Shown piece by piece: positions 36,595-44,844 of a DNA stretch of 44,844 nucleotides (position 1 is its first letter; each line of letters begins with the position of its first letter). A model generated the notes under the pieces. The model searched no databases. It had not been told where the DNA came from and saw only the letters and a list, made by a program, of their open reading frames with translations. Source of the stretch: Desulfurellales bacterium (GTDB taxonomy: Bacteria > Campylobacterota_A > Desulfurellia > Desulfurellales > Hippeaceae); assembly GCA_027014115.1 (NCBI GenBank), contig JALWEJ010000036.1:1-44844 (forward strand), written 5' to 3'. The translations under genes and the position numbers were made by a program.

Positions 36595-39500
36595 ATTTCA
36601 CTCTCCCGCTTGAAGCATAGTAGATTATACCGCTTGCCGAACCAAAAAGCTCTATATAGGTTTTTACCTGCTCTTTGTGTTTGTTGTCAGGTTTTCCTGT
36701 TTTGTAGTCTATAACAAACAACTTGTCGTTTTTCTTAACCAACCTATCTATCCTTAAAATCCTTCCGTCACTATCAACAAGCTCTTTTTCATTCCAAAAT
36801 TCATCAATATCGACAAAATACTCTCTTAAGTTTTCAAGGGTGTTTTTTATATATTTTAAAGCCATATCGTCTTTATATCCCACAACGCTTACAGCTTTTT
36901 TATAAGCATTTTGCGCCATTTTAAAGACATCATCTCTTTTTTCAATTTTTCCTACAAACGACATTGCAAGGTGATATAAATCGCCAAGTTCTCTGTTTTT
37001 TGGATTTATGCTCACATCATAAATCTGCGGATATATTTTTAGGTAATCCCTTGCAAGCGAAACAAACTTTATCTGTTTTTTATCATTCATATCCTCTTTT
37101 TCGACTATGTTAGGTTTAGGTACAACAACACTGCCGTTTTTATAACAATACAAACCGTCCTCTGCCTGCATATCATCTTTTAATGATTCATATAAAACAA
37201 CAGAGGCGTTTAAACCCGAAAGCTTATATTCACCATCTCTGTTTTTTTCAAATCCGCCTATTATAAACAGATTATCTTGAGCCCTTGTGTTTGCAACATA
37301 CATAAGATTATAAGCCTCAACAAAATCAATTTTAATCTTTTCTATATATTTAGATTCAGCATCATCCAAAACGCTTCTCAACTCTTTATCGGCTTGTGCA
37401 AAAATATACTCGTTTTTTCCTGTTATTTTTTGGATGTTAAAATAATCATAAATTTCGGCTTTTGAATCGTATATCTTCCAATCATAAAAAGGCATAATCA
37501 CGGTTTGGCTTTGCAGACCCTTTGATTTGTGTATAGTCATAACCCTAACAGCATTTATATTCTTCGGCGGATTTATCGATATATTTTCATTTTCTAAAAA
37601 GTAGTTTATAATATCCTCAATAGAGTTTTTTTCACTGCTTAGTTTAAGAATCTCATCAAAAAAAGTCACAAAATATAGCCTGTTGTTTTCTATGTCTAAC
37701 TTGCAGACATCAGCAAGATACAAAAAAAATTCATACGGCGAAAGATACCTCATCTGTTTTTCAATCTTGCCGCAATCCACATCAAGCCCAATTTCTTCCA
37801 CAGCCTTTTTGTAGCTTAAATCATCTCTATAGGCAGCGCAGGATGCAGCAAGCAGAAGTTTTTTTATCTCAAAACTGTTTATAAGATTCAAAGAATCCTC
37901 AGCAATTATGTCCAAATCTTCAAACTCTTCCCTTATCCATTCAACAACCGTCTCTATCTGTTTTTTTGTCCTTAAAAGTATCATGATATCCGATAATGCA
38001 ATCTTTTTTTCATAAATCAATTTTCTCAATATGCCAAGCATTCTTTCTTTGTAAAATTCATGAAGCTCATCTTTGTCCTCAAACTCTTTGATAATCACAT
38101 CAACATAACCGTTTTTGGTGCTTTTACTTTCTTGTTTGGCATTTCTATAAATTTTTTCCAAATCCTCTTTTATGTATTGTGCGAATTTTTCTTTTTTTCC
38201 GAACAGTTTTTTTATACTTTCGCTATCAAAAAACTCTCCGGTATTACAAAACACCTTATTATTAAATTCAACAACTGTTTTCCTTGAGCGAAAATTTGTA
38301 TTAATTGTTTCTGGCATAACATGCAGATAATCATCTTTTAAAACCCTATCAAAAATCCTATAATCGCCCTCCCGCCAAGCATATATTGCCTGCTTCCTAT
38401 CACCGACAACAAAAAGAGAGCCGCCCTCGGATACGGCATTTTCAAGAAGAGGGTACATGGCGTTGAACTGTTTGTGGGATGTATCTTGAAACTCGTCTAT
38501 CATGTAGTGAGAAATCTTTTCACCCAATTTGCAAAATGCATAACTTGCCCCACTATCATTCAAAACAGAACTTATGCTGTTTGCAATTTCACCTATATCA
38601 ACAACATTTAGGTATTTTTTTATACCCTTTTCTATCTGTTTATATTTTTCAAACACCCAAGAAACAGATTCGTATTCGTAGGTTTTTTTTAGAATTACAT
38701 AATATTTATAGACATCAACTATTTTATTTATCTCATCAAAAAAAGCCGAAGCATCCCCAATGTCTATATATTTATTTTTCTTAAGCAGACTATCTATCGA
38801 GTCTTCGCTAATAAGGGATAAATAATTTTCTATTTTTTTTGGAATACTTTCCAAAGTTATACCCTTATAGCTCTTTATTTTACTGCCGTGAAAATTATTT
38901 TCGTTTTTCTGTATAATTAAATCAATATTTTTAGACGAGGTTTTAATCAAACCATCAACAAAACTCCTTAAATCGCTAAATGATTCTATATGTGTATCGA
39001 AAAGATTACCGAAATCATAAAGCAGTGTATAAAAATCGGCAGCATTTGTTTTATTGTAATGTGCAATATTCATTATTTTTTTTATACCTTTTTCTACTAT
39101 CTTTTCACCGTTTATGCCGTCTGTATCCAAAAGAAGCTGACTATTTAGAAAATCCAGCAAAAAATTCCTGTTTGATGCGTCGTTTAAAAGTTCATCCACA
39201 GCAAACCTAAAGATATCATCATTTTTAAATGTTATGTCATAATTGGGATTTATACCCAAATCAACAGCAAATGCCCTCATAATTCTATTCATAAAAGAGT
39301 CAATTGTTGCAACATTAAAATCACTGTGATTTTTTATAGTATAAACAAGCAAATCCAACGCCTCTTTTTTTTCTATTCCAAACTCTTTGTTGTTAATTCC
39401 GCTGTTTTTATACACACTGCCAAGCTGTTTAAGAAATAAAACAATCCTGTCTTTCATCTCAACAGCCGCTTTATTTGTAAAGGTTATCGCAACAATAGAG

Positions 39501-39688
39501 CTCAAACCGTTAGGTGCAGCAAACTCCTTTGCTGTTTGGCTTTTCTTTGTTATTCTGCATATGCCGTTTTGCTTATTAAAATTTGACATTGACAGCAAAA
39601 TTAAAAATCGTTTTGCAAGATTATAGGTCTTTCCGCTTCCTGCTGACGCTTCTATACATAATCTCGGTTCAAAGTTCTTTTTATTCAT
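36584..39688 (-). CDS. addA: AddA-like UvrD/Rep-family helicase-nuclease
   Basis: This 1034-residue superfamily 1A helicase has a C-terminal nuclease domain. Walker A ASAGSGKT is at residues 14-21, motif Ia in ITFTNKAAVEMKDR, Walker B in MIDEFQDTSHKQF, motif III GDRKQAIYAWREGD, motif IV NTNFRSR, motif V TIHKSKGLQ and motif VI YVANTRAQDNLF. The nuclease end shows GDLYHLAM, LRIDRL and VIDYKTG with its Q-containing QVKTYIEL helix. It starts 74 bases after the MFS gene with a GGCGGGTG ribosome region and leads into the AddB-like gene. Together they should form the break-processing enzyme that replaces RecBCD. Confidence 0.92.
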   Translation of the reverse strand: MNKKNFEPRLCIEASAGSGKTYNLAKRFLILLSMSNFNKQNGICRITKKSQTAKEFAAPNGLSSIVAITFTNKAAVEMKDRIVLFLKQLGSVYKNSGINNKEFGIEKKEALDLLVYTIKNHSDFNVATIDSFMNRIMRAFAVDLGINPNYDITFKNDDIFRFAVDELLNDASNRNFLLDFLNSQLLLDTDGINGEKIVEKGIKKIMNIAHYNKTNAADFYTLLYDFGNLFDTHIESFSDLRSFVDGLIKTSSKNIDLIIQKNENNFHGSKIKSYKGITLESIPKKIENYLSLISEDSIDSLLKKNKYIDIGDASAFFDEINKIVDVYKYYVILKKTYEYESVSWVFEKYKQIEKGIKKYLNVVDIGEIANSISSVLNDSGASYAFCKLGEKISHYMIDEFQDTSHKQFNAMYPLLENAVSEGGSLFVVGDRKQAIYAWREGDYRIFDRVLKDDYLHVMPETINTNFRSRKTVVEFNNKVFCNTGEFFDSESIKKLFGKKEKFAQYIKEDLEKIYRNAKQESKSTKNGYVDVIIKEFEDKDELHEFYKERMLGILRKLIYEKKIALSDIMILLRTKKQIETVVEWIREEFEDLDIIAEDSLNLINSFEIKKLLLAASCAAYRDDLSYKKAVEEIGLDVDCGKIEKQMRYLSPYEFFLYLADVCKLDIENNRLYFVTFFDEILKLSSEKNSIEDIINYFLENENISINPPKNINAVRVMTIHKSKGLQSQTVIMPFYDWKIYDSKAEIYDYFNIQKITGKNEYIFAQADKELRSVLDDAESKYIEKIKIDFVEAYNLMYVANTRAQDNLFIIGGFEKNRDGEYKLSGLNASVVLYESLKDDMQAEDGLYCYKNGSVVVPKPNIVEKEDMNDKKQIKFVSLARDYLKIYPQIYDVSINPKNRELGDLYHLAMSFVGKIEKRDDVFKMAQNAYKKAVSVVGYKDDMALKYIKNTLENLREYFVDIDEFWNEKELVDSDGRILRIDRLVKKNDKLFVIDYKTGKPDNKHKEQVKTYIELFGSASGIIYYASSGRVKYVN

Positions 39689-39762
39689 ATTTCACCCGCC
39701 TGTTTAAACTTAGACATACTATACACCCGCCAAGCGACAATAAACTTCGCACCACACTCTAT

Positions 39763-40974
39763 TTAACTTAAAAAAACAACTTTTTGTTTTTCTATCAGCA
39801 TCAACTTGAAAAATACAAACAAATTAAAAAGAAAGATAAAACCCGTTGCAAGATACATAAACCCAAAACCAACACTAACACCAAGCTGTATACCGAAAAC
39901 TGGACCTATCGTCCCTCCGACATCGCCAAGCAGCTGATAAACAGCAACCGCTTTACCCCTGTTTTTTTGGTCGGTTATGTCGCCGAGAATACTCAAAAGT
40001 GTTATGTTATTCACACCTATTGCAACCCCAAGCATAATCAAAGCCAAAATAACGGCGGCTGATGTATGGGCAGTTGATAGAACAACAAAGCCTAAAAATA
40101 CAATTACAGCAGAAGGAAAACCAAGATTTGACCTAATTTTTAATTTATCCACAACTCTGCCTGCCAAAACACCACTAATACCGGATGAAACCATCATAAA
40201 AGCCATAATGACACCCCCTGAAAATCTGGCATCGGGGTATAAAAAGTGTATGGAGTTTTTTCTTACAAAAAGAACAAGTGTTGCCATGACAACACCCTGA
40301 AGTGCAAAAAATGTCAGCATATTGCCAATGCCAATTGTTGCAATATTACGGTTTTTAAATATATAGAAAAACGATTCTTTCAAACCTATAGACACCTTGC
40401 TTGAGATTTTACCGGATTCTTTATAAAAACGCCAAACCAGTAAAGCAGAAAATAAAGAGGCAAAAGCACTTGACAAAAATGCAGCAATATTACCAAACAA
40501 ACTTGACAAAATACCGCCAGCAACCAATCCTGCAGGTACTCCAAGTGACAAAGCTATTCTAACTTTTGCTGTTGATTTTCCGCGATTTGAGCGAACAGAC
40601 ATATTCAAAGCTATTGTGTTTGCCGAAATAAATAAAAAAGCAGAACCTACACCCCATATAATTCTGCCCAAAAGCATCAAAAACCCATGTGCATAAAAAA
40701 GTGATGCAACATACAATACACTACCCACGCTCTCTATAAAAAGTCCAAGTATCAAAGGATTTTTTGCCCCGAATCTGTCTATTGAAAAACCAACAAGCTG
40801 ATTGCAGAACAGTCTTGCAAATTTATTTGCAGAAAGAATAACACCTATAAAAAAAGCCGAAACGCCGAACTGTATACCAATAATAGGTAAAATAGGAAAA
40901 ACAATCCCTCCACCTATGCCGCCCAGAAAGACAGAAAAAGGGATTAACAAACCAACATCTTTTTTGTGTTCCAT
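39763..40974 (-). CDS. MFS transporter
   Basis: This 403-residue protein has about 12 hydrophobic helices and a drug/sugar-porter-like layout. The loop after helix 2 reads GFSIDRFGAKNPLILG, close to the family GxLaDRxGrk motif, and the mid-loop and the RVVDKLKIRSNLG loop repeat it in the second half. The LGRIIWGVGSAFLF helix resembles efflux-type members. Substrate and direction cannot be inferred. A consensus promoter lies just upstream. It heads the unit that continues into addA and addB, though no function links them. Confidence 0.88.
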   Translation of the reverse strand: MEHKKDVGLLIPFSVFLGGIGGGIVFPILPIIGIQFGVSAFFIGVILSANKFARLFCNQLVGFSIDRFGAKNPLILGLFIESVGSVLYVASLFYAHGFLMLLGRIIWGVGSAFLFISANTIALNMSVRSNRGKSTAKVRIALSLGVPAGLVAGGILSSLFGNIAAFLSSAFASLFSALLVWRFYKESGKISSKVSIGLKESFFYIFKNRNIATIGIGNMLTFFALQGVVMATLVLFVRKNSIHFLYPDARFSGGVIMAFMMVSSGISGVLAGRVVDKLKIRSNLGFPSAVIVFLGFVVLSTAHTSAAVILALIMLGVAIGVNNITLLSILGDITDQKNRGKAVAVYQLLGDVGGTIGPVFGIQLGVSVGFGFMYLATGFIFLFNLFVFFKLMLIEKQKVVFLS

Positions 40975-41007
40975 AAAATTAGCTTACTATATTTTTTTAC
41001 TATTTCA

Positions 41008-41035
41008 ATTATAAAGATACTGCTACAGATGTCAA
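41008..41035 (-). promoter_or_regulatory. Consensus promoter of the MFS-addAB unit
   Basis: On the - strand TTGACA (41030-41035) and TATAAT (41008-41013) are both exact and 16 bases apart, about 34 bases before the MFS ATG. It is divergent from the mscS promoter. Confidence 0.8.
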
Positions 41036-41069
41036 AAAAAGATTAAGTCAAGTTGAATAAATAATTTAT

Positions 41070-41098
41070 TTTACAAAAAAAAGTTTTTGCTATATAAT
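41070..41098 (+). promoter_or_regulatory. Promoter of mscS
   Basis: TTTACA (41070-41075) and an exact TATAAT (41093-41098) are 17 bases apart and precede a strong GGAGG ribosome site and the ATG at 41126. Confidence 0.75.
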
Positions 41099-41125
41099 AC
41101 TTGTAATTAAGAACGGAGGTACGCT

Positions 41126-41926
41126 ATGAATATAAATTTAGAATATCTATCAGGTTTATCTGTGTTGTACGGTATTAAGCTAATTTATGCGGTAGCTATC
41201 ATAATCATCGGCAAATGGATTGCAAAATGGCTTTCGTCTTTGAGTAAAAAACTCATGATAAAATCGAACGTAGACCAAACTTTAAGCTCTTTTATCAGTA
41301 ATTTTATCTATGCACTTATAATGGTTTTTGTCATTTTAGCAGCTTTGAGCAAGCTGGGTATCAATACGACATCATTAGTGGCTATTTTAGGTGCTGCAGG
41401 TTTGGCTGTCGGACTTGCTCTTCAGGGCACTTTGGCAAATATCGGAGCTGCGGTTTTGATTATTATATTCAAACCGTTCAAGGTTGGTGATTTTGTTGAG
41501 GCAGGCGGAGCAATAGGCAGTGTTGAAGATATAAATATGTTCTCAACAATCTTTAAGACCGGTGATAACAAGGTTATTATTGTACCAAATGCAGCAGTAA
41601 TTGGTGGAAAGATAACAAACTACTCGACAAAAGACACAAGAAGAGTTGATTGGACATTTGGTATTGGATATGAAGATGATCTGAAAAAAGCAAAAAATAT
41701 CATACAAGAAATAATAAACAGTCACGAAAAAATTTTAAAAGAGCCTAAACCCCTTGTTGCAGTATCGGAACTTGCAGATAGCAGCGTGAATTTTACGGTT
41801 AGAGGTTGGGTAAAATCTTCTGATTATTGGAGTGTCTATTTTGATGTGATTGAAAATGTAAAATTGGCATTTGATAAAGAAGGTATATCAATACCTTATC
41901 CTCAGTTGGACATTCATCAGAAATAA
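41126..41926 (+). CDS. mscS: Small-conductance mechanosensitive channel (MscS)
   Basis: This 266-residue MscS-family channel opens under membrane tension to release solutes on osmotic down-shock. Three transmembrane helices lie at about residues 12-32, 55-78 and 83-108; the last, glycine/alanine-rich LGAAGLAVGLALQGTLANI, lines the pore. The cytoplasmic beta domain contains PFKVGDFVEAGG and VIIVPNAAVIGGKITNYS. Size is that of the standard channel without extra domains. A GGAGG ribosome site and its own promoter suggest single-gene expression. Confidence 0.95.
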   Translation: MNINLEYLSGLSVLYGIKLIYAVAIIIIGKWIAKWLSSLSKKLMIKSNVDQTLSSFISNFIYALIMVFVILAALSKLGINTTSLVAILGAAGLAVGLALQGTLANIGAAVLIIIFKPFKVGDFVEAGGAIGSVEDINMFSTIFKTGDNKVIIVPNAAVIGGKITNYSTKDTRRVDWTFGIGYEDDLKKAKNIIQEIINSHEKILKEPKPLVAVSELADSSVNFTVRGWVKSSDYWSVYFDVIENVKLAFDKEGISIPYPQLDIHQK

Positions 41927-42002
41927 ATATATGTATGGATTTATTTTATTTTTATTTTATAGACATATTTTTAGTACAATAAACAAGATATGAGTATTTT
42001 AT

Positions 42003-42031
42003 TTGAAAACCTATTACAAATAATGTACATT
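42003..42031 (+). promoter_or_regulatory. Possible promoter of the receptor-like triad
   Basis: TTGAAA (42003-42008) and TACATT (42026-42031) are 17 bases apart, upstream of the outer-membrane protein start at 42103. Matches are moderate only. Confidence 0.35.
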
Positions 42032-42102
42032 CTTTGGTGAAAAGGGATATTTCGTATGGAAAGTTCTTGAGAAACAAAATATATGAAATCAAGGCAAGAA
42101 AC

Positions 42103-44079
42103 ATGAAAGTTAAAGTTGGTATTTTTATAATTGTCTCTATTTTTCTCTCATTCTTTTCAAGTACTGTTTCATATTCTAACAATATTTCCAGTTTATTGGG
42201 GGAATATGCCCAAAAAGCAGATTTATCACAAAAGACAAAACAGGAAGCATCTGGGCATCTAATTATTTTTACAAGGACTGATCTTGACAAAATGAAAATA
42301 AAATCCTTGACTGAATTAATCAACTATATACCTTTTATTAGATATAGCGAAAACGGAACTAATCTAAGCGATATAACTTATGTACCATATCAGTATGGTA
42401 CATTTAATCCAATTGTAGTCTATCTAAACAACAAAGAAATCACATCACCGTTTTTTGGTGGAGGATTTCAGATTATATCTAAGATGGATATGGATTTTAT
42501 AGACCACATTGAAGTTTATCTGGTTGTTCCCTCATACAATATAGGCTTACATTCAGCTTTATATGTTATAAAGCTCTATACAAAAAGAGGCTATAGAGAA
42601 AACTCTACTGTGCTTGGCTCGTATTTCGGATCATACGGAACAAATAGTCAATACATATACAATGGTAAAGGTAATGAGGATTTTTCTTATTTACTTTATA
42701 TAAATCATAAACAGCTTAAAAGAAAAAAGATATACCACAAAGTAAAAAAAACAACATATGACCTTTCAAGAAACTCGTATAATTATGATATTTACGGAGA
42801 AATTGAAAAAAACAATATCAGAATACAAGGATTGGCTTCATTTATAAATTTGGATAATTTTATAGGCAGAAGCTGGGATATAACAACTAAAAAAGCAAAT
42901 TCAAAATTTAACTATCTATCAGGATTATTAGAATATGCGTCGGATGATAAATCTCTAAAAGCCGCCATTGATTATTCATATTTTTTAACAAAAAGCACTC
43001 AGTTATCAGACGGACCATTGGGTTTTCTGCCAATTCCACCCAAATACCCAACCTATAACAATTTTGATTTAAAGTTAAAAGAAAAATTGTTAAATGCAAA
43101 TATCAAGAAAAACTTCAATTCAAAATACAACAGTCTGCTTTTTGGTATTATGGGTCGCTATAAAAAATTCAACTTTGATAAATATAAAACAAACATGCCG
43201 GGAATGGGTTATATAACATTACAGATTCCGGGCTACAACAGAGAATATATATATAATTTATATCTTGAAAATCAATATATGCCAAACCCAAAAAGCATCT
43301 TTATGATTTCTTTAAAATACGAAAAGCATATACCTAATGGCGGCATAAGAGGTTATTCGCTGTTTGGAGCAAAACTTGGATACATACATAATAATAATAA
43401 CCTAACCTTCAAAACCTTTTTGGCATACAAAAACAATCCGATTTCATCTTACGTTCTCTTTAAGCAAAAAGCTCTGGGTTACAAAAGAGTTGCAAAATCA
43501 ACTACAATAGCAGCATCTTCTGAAGTTGAATACAGAAAAAATTCCTCTATGTACTCTGTATTGTTAATCCAAGCATGCACGAAAAATTACATCTATTTCA
43601 TAGGCAACTACAACAATTTTGATAAAATTTTCATGGTAAGCGGCATATCTTTAAAATACAAATATTATTTTGATGTCTTCAATAAAATAGAGATAAACGG
43701 ATGGTACGTAAGGGCACACAACGCTCCATCACCATCAACTGTATTGCTCTCAAAAAATGCAAAATTAGGAAAAATGAATGTAAATCTTTTCGGTGGTTAT
43801 ATATCGATATTTAACAGAATAGGCAAATTCGACTTTTTTAACAATTTATCATACAAAGGACTATACAATGACAATAGGCCGGCTTTTAATCTAAGCTCTA
43901 CAATAACATATAACCCTACAAATAATTTGAGCATATATCTAAAAGGCATAAATTTATTTAACAGAAGCGTAACAACAGATTACATCGCCATAAATCCTCT
44001 AACAAATCAAATTTCAACACTAAAAAATATTCAGTCAATTGATAGGAGTATATGGTTTGGGGTGGAGTATACATTTTGA
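42103..44079 (+). CDS. Plug-domain outer-membrane beta-barrel, TonB-dependent-receptor-like
   Basis: The 658-residue protein starts with a signal peptide (about residues 1-24), then a plug-like domain with LIIFTRTDLDKM, SLTELINYIPF, IVVYLNNKEI and DFIDHIEVYL, followed by a long barrel region with alternating aromatic strands and a C-terminal WFGVEYTF ending in Phe, the outer-membrane insertion signature. No clear TonB box is visible after the signal; instead there is an ADLSQKTKQEASGH segment. I started it at the ATG at 42103 (AAGG eight bases upstream) because it gives the signal peptide; the frame is open 23 codons further. The next gene starts within its stop codon. Import of a ligand or ligand sensing at the outer membrane are both possible. 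Confidence 0.8.
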   Translation: MKVKVGIFIIVSIFLSFFSSTVSYSNNISSLLGEYAQKADLSQKTKQEASGHLIIFTRTDLDKMKIKSLTELINYIPFIRYSENGTNLSDITYVPYQYGTFNPIVVYLNNKEITSPFFGGGFQIISKMDMDFIDHIEVYLVVPSYNIGLHSALYVIKLYTKRGYRENSTVLGSYFGSYGTNSQYIYNGKGNEDFSYLLYINHKQLKRKKIYHKVKKTTYDLSRNSYNYDIYGEIEKNNIRIQGLASFINLDNFIGRSWDITTKKANSKFNYLSGLLEYASDDKSLKAAIDYSYFLTKSTQLSDGPLGFLPIPPKYPTYNNFDLKLKEKLLNANIKKNFNSKYNSLLFGIMGRYKKFNFDKYKTNMPGMGYITLQIPGYNREYIYNLYLENQYMPNPKSIFMISLKYEKHIPNGGIRGYSLFGAKLGYIHNNNNLTFKTFLAYKNNPISSYVLFKQKALGYKRVAKSTTIAASSEVEYRKNSSMYSVLLIQACTKNYIYFIGNYNNFDKIFMVSGISLKYKYYFDVFNKIEINGWYVRAHNAPSPSTVLLSKNAKLGKMNVNLFGGYISIFNRIGKFDFFNNLSYKGLYNDNRPAFNLSSTITYNPTNNLSIYLKGINLFNRSVTTDYIAINPLTNQISTLKNIQSIDRSIWFGVEYTF

Positions 44080-44507
44080 AAAAAATCGCATTGTCTACTA
44101 TTGCCTTTATATTTATTAGCATTATAGCACATGCCACAAGCTTATATGATATAAAACTGGAAATCTTATCATCGGTAGCTCACGGTTTATTAGGCAATAA
44201 AAATATTGCCATATATCTGACCGATAATTCGTTTATACAAAAAGCTCCTAAGAAGAAAGTATTTGGTTTGGAGTTTGTGAATGACTGCAATAAAGCCGAT
44301 TTGATAGTTGGAAAAAGTTTTAAAGGATTAAGCAAATCATGCTTAGAAAAATGCATTTTTGCAACAAATTATAATTGTTATCAACAGCCCAACGTCTTGG
44401 GTGCCCTGTTCTGGCAAAAAGGAAGACCTGTGTTAATTTTAAAAAAGAGTGTTGTAGAAAAAAAACACATTAATATTGGACATTCACTTGAGAGGTATTT
44501 ACAGTAA
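44076..44507 (+). CDS. Small secreted protein, YfiR-like periplasmic candidate
   Basis: The predicted 143-residue product starts at a TTG overlapping the stop of the barrel gene, with a GGAG about 11 bases upstream. It opens with a signal peptide (MKKIALSTIAFIFISIIAHA). The rest contains ILSSVAHGLLGNKNIAIYLTD, a CNKADLIVGKSF segment, ATNYNCY and ALFWQKGRPVLILKK, a pattern that reminds me of small periplasmic proteins of the YfiR kind or an analogous family encoded beside plug-domain barrels and sensor proteins. Four cysteines are present. The role is not established; my best reading is a periplasmic ligand or signal carrier between the barrel and the downstream membrane protein. Confidence 0.6.
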   Translation: MKKIALSTIAFIFISIIAHATSLYDIKLEILSSVAHGLLGNKNIAIYLTDNSFIQKAPKKKVFGLEFVNDCNKADLIVGKSFKGLSKSCLEKCIFATNYNCYQQPNVLGALFWQKGRPVLILKKSVVEKKHINIGHSLERYLQ

Positions 44508-44844
44508 AATCTATTATCTTTATTCTAAAATAAAAGGCACTCTATGTCTGCAAAAAATCCTTATTTTTATTTTATTCCTTCTGTTTTTATCACTTACGTG
44601 GATTTACTACAGTTTCATAAAAGCAACCACATTAACTTTCAAGAAGGTGGAGTCCGCAGAAATACAAAATGTTAAAAATCTCTCCTTTTTGGTGGAAAAA
44701 AACCTAAATTTTAATTTAAAAGAAAAAAAAATATTAAATAAACATTTTTCTATTAAGAAAGCCGTATATTTATTTGAAAAAAACAAAAACATGCTCGATA
44801 GATTTAATAATTTTCTATCCTTGTATATTAATAAGGGAGTAAGA
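44488..44844 (+). CDS. N-terminal part of a membrane sensor protein, cut by the window end
   Basis: A frame with no stop runs 119 codons to the last base. It likely starts at a TTG at 44488 or 44476, overlapping the preceding gene by 20-32 bases. A transmembrane helix lies at about residues 26-47 (QKILIFILFLLFLSLTW), followed by a charged helical extracytoplasmic region with many Lys and Asn residues. The layout is that of the start of a sensor kinase or diguanylate cyclase, but no output domain is within the window. There is no ATG start, so a simple ORF search for ATG starts would miss it. Confidence 0.55.
   Translation, partial: MRGIYSKIYYLYSKIKGTLCLQKILIFILFLLFLSLTWIYYSFIKATTLTFKKVESAEIQNVKNLSFLVEKNLNFNLKEKKILNKHFSIKKAVYLFEKNKNMLDRFNNFLSLYINKGVR

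Noticed and set aside
38479-38784. Open frames on the + strand inside addA
   Set aside because: They are shadows of the long AT-rich addA and addB genes without ribosome sites or recognisable motifs.
39689-39762. Separate promoter for addA
   Set aside because: Two GGCGGGTG copies occur, one acting as ribosome region, but no -35/-10 pair is convincing.
1-44844. CRISPR arrays, rRNA genes and prophage modules
   Set aside because: I saw no regularly spaced direct repeats, no rRNA segments and no phage structural or integrase genes.

Overview
The window is AT-rich, densely packed bacterial chromosome from a Gram-negative organism: it has outer-membrane-type beta-barrel and lipoprotein genes, PBP1A and FtsI, and AddAB-type recombination genes. 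The AT bias, the gene set, and a receptor/periplasmic/sensor triad of a kind I associate with Campylobacterota and relatives suggest something like Hippea or Desulfurella. That assignment is inference from style and has not been checked by any search.

Layout. Positions 1-3567 hold a NAD-biosynthesis run on the + strand: nadA, nadC, a free-standing nitrilase-type glutaminase and an ammonia-channel-less-looking nadE. The window opens inside what looks like the end of an MFS transporter that runs in frame into nadA. A tRNA-Leu(CAA) and a patatin-like gene (both -) separate this from a nicotinate phosphoribosyltransferase and a TatD nuclease (+, 5059-6973). From 12982 down to 6975 lies the heat-shock operon hrcA-grpE-dnaK-dnaJ followed by a DUF445 membrane protein. 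It has a CIRCE operator at hrcA and a strong terminator between dnaK and dnaJ. Positions 13058-13524 are a decayed sodium:solute symporter gene, followed by a Cache-PAS-GGDEF diguanylate cyclase (+).

From 15867 to 30544 the + strand is almost continuously coding. First comes a short dcw (division and cell wall) segment (mraZ, rsmH, ftsL, ftsI) with an MraZ-box array at the first start codon. Then come a U32 peptidase-family gene with its own promoter, rsmD, coaD, an aspartate aminotransferase, a large acidic-tailed membrane TPR protein, PBP1A, an RluD-type pseudouridine synthase, a four-domain FN3 lipoprotein and comM. Cell-wall genes (ftsI, pbp1A) are thus mixed with RNA-modification and coenzyme A genes.

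Positions 30525-32880 are a decay zone: a GGDEF-EAL gene broken by stops and frameshifts, abutting a degenerate IS256-family element with recognisable terminal repeats. From 41035 back to 32882 a - strand unit with a consensus promoter encodes an MFS transporter, AddA-like helicase-nuclease, AddB-like nuclease and a DUF808 membrane protein. The + strand then carries mscS and, at the right edge, a three-gene signalling-like unit: a plug-domain outer-membrane barrel, a small secreted protein, and the start of a membrane sensor protein cut by the window end. This last unit is the best candidate for an under-described system here.
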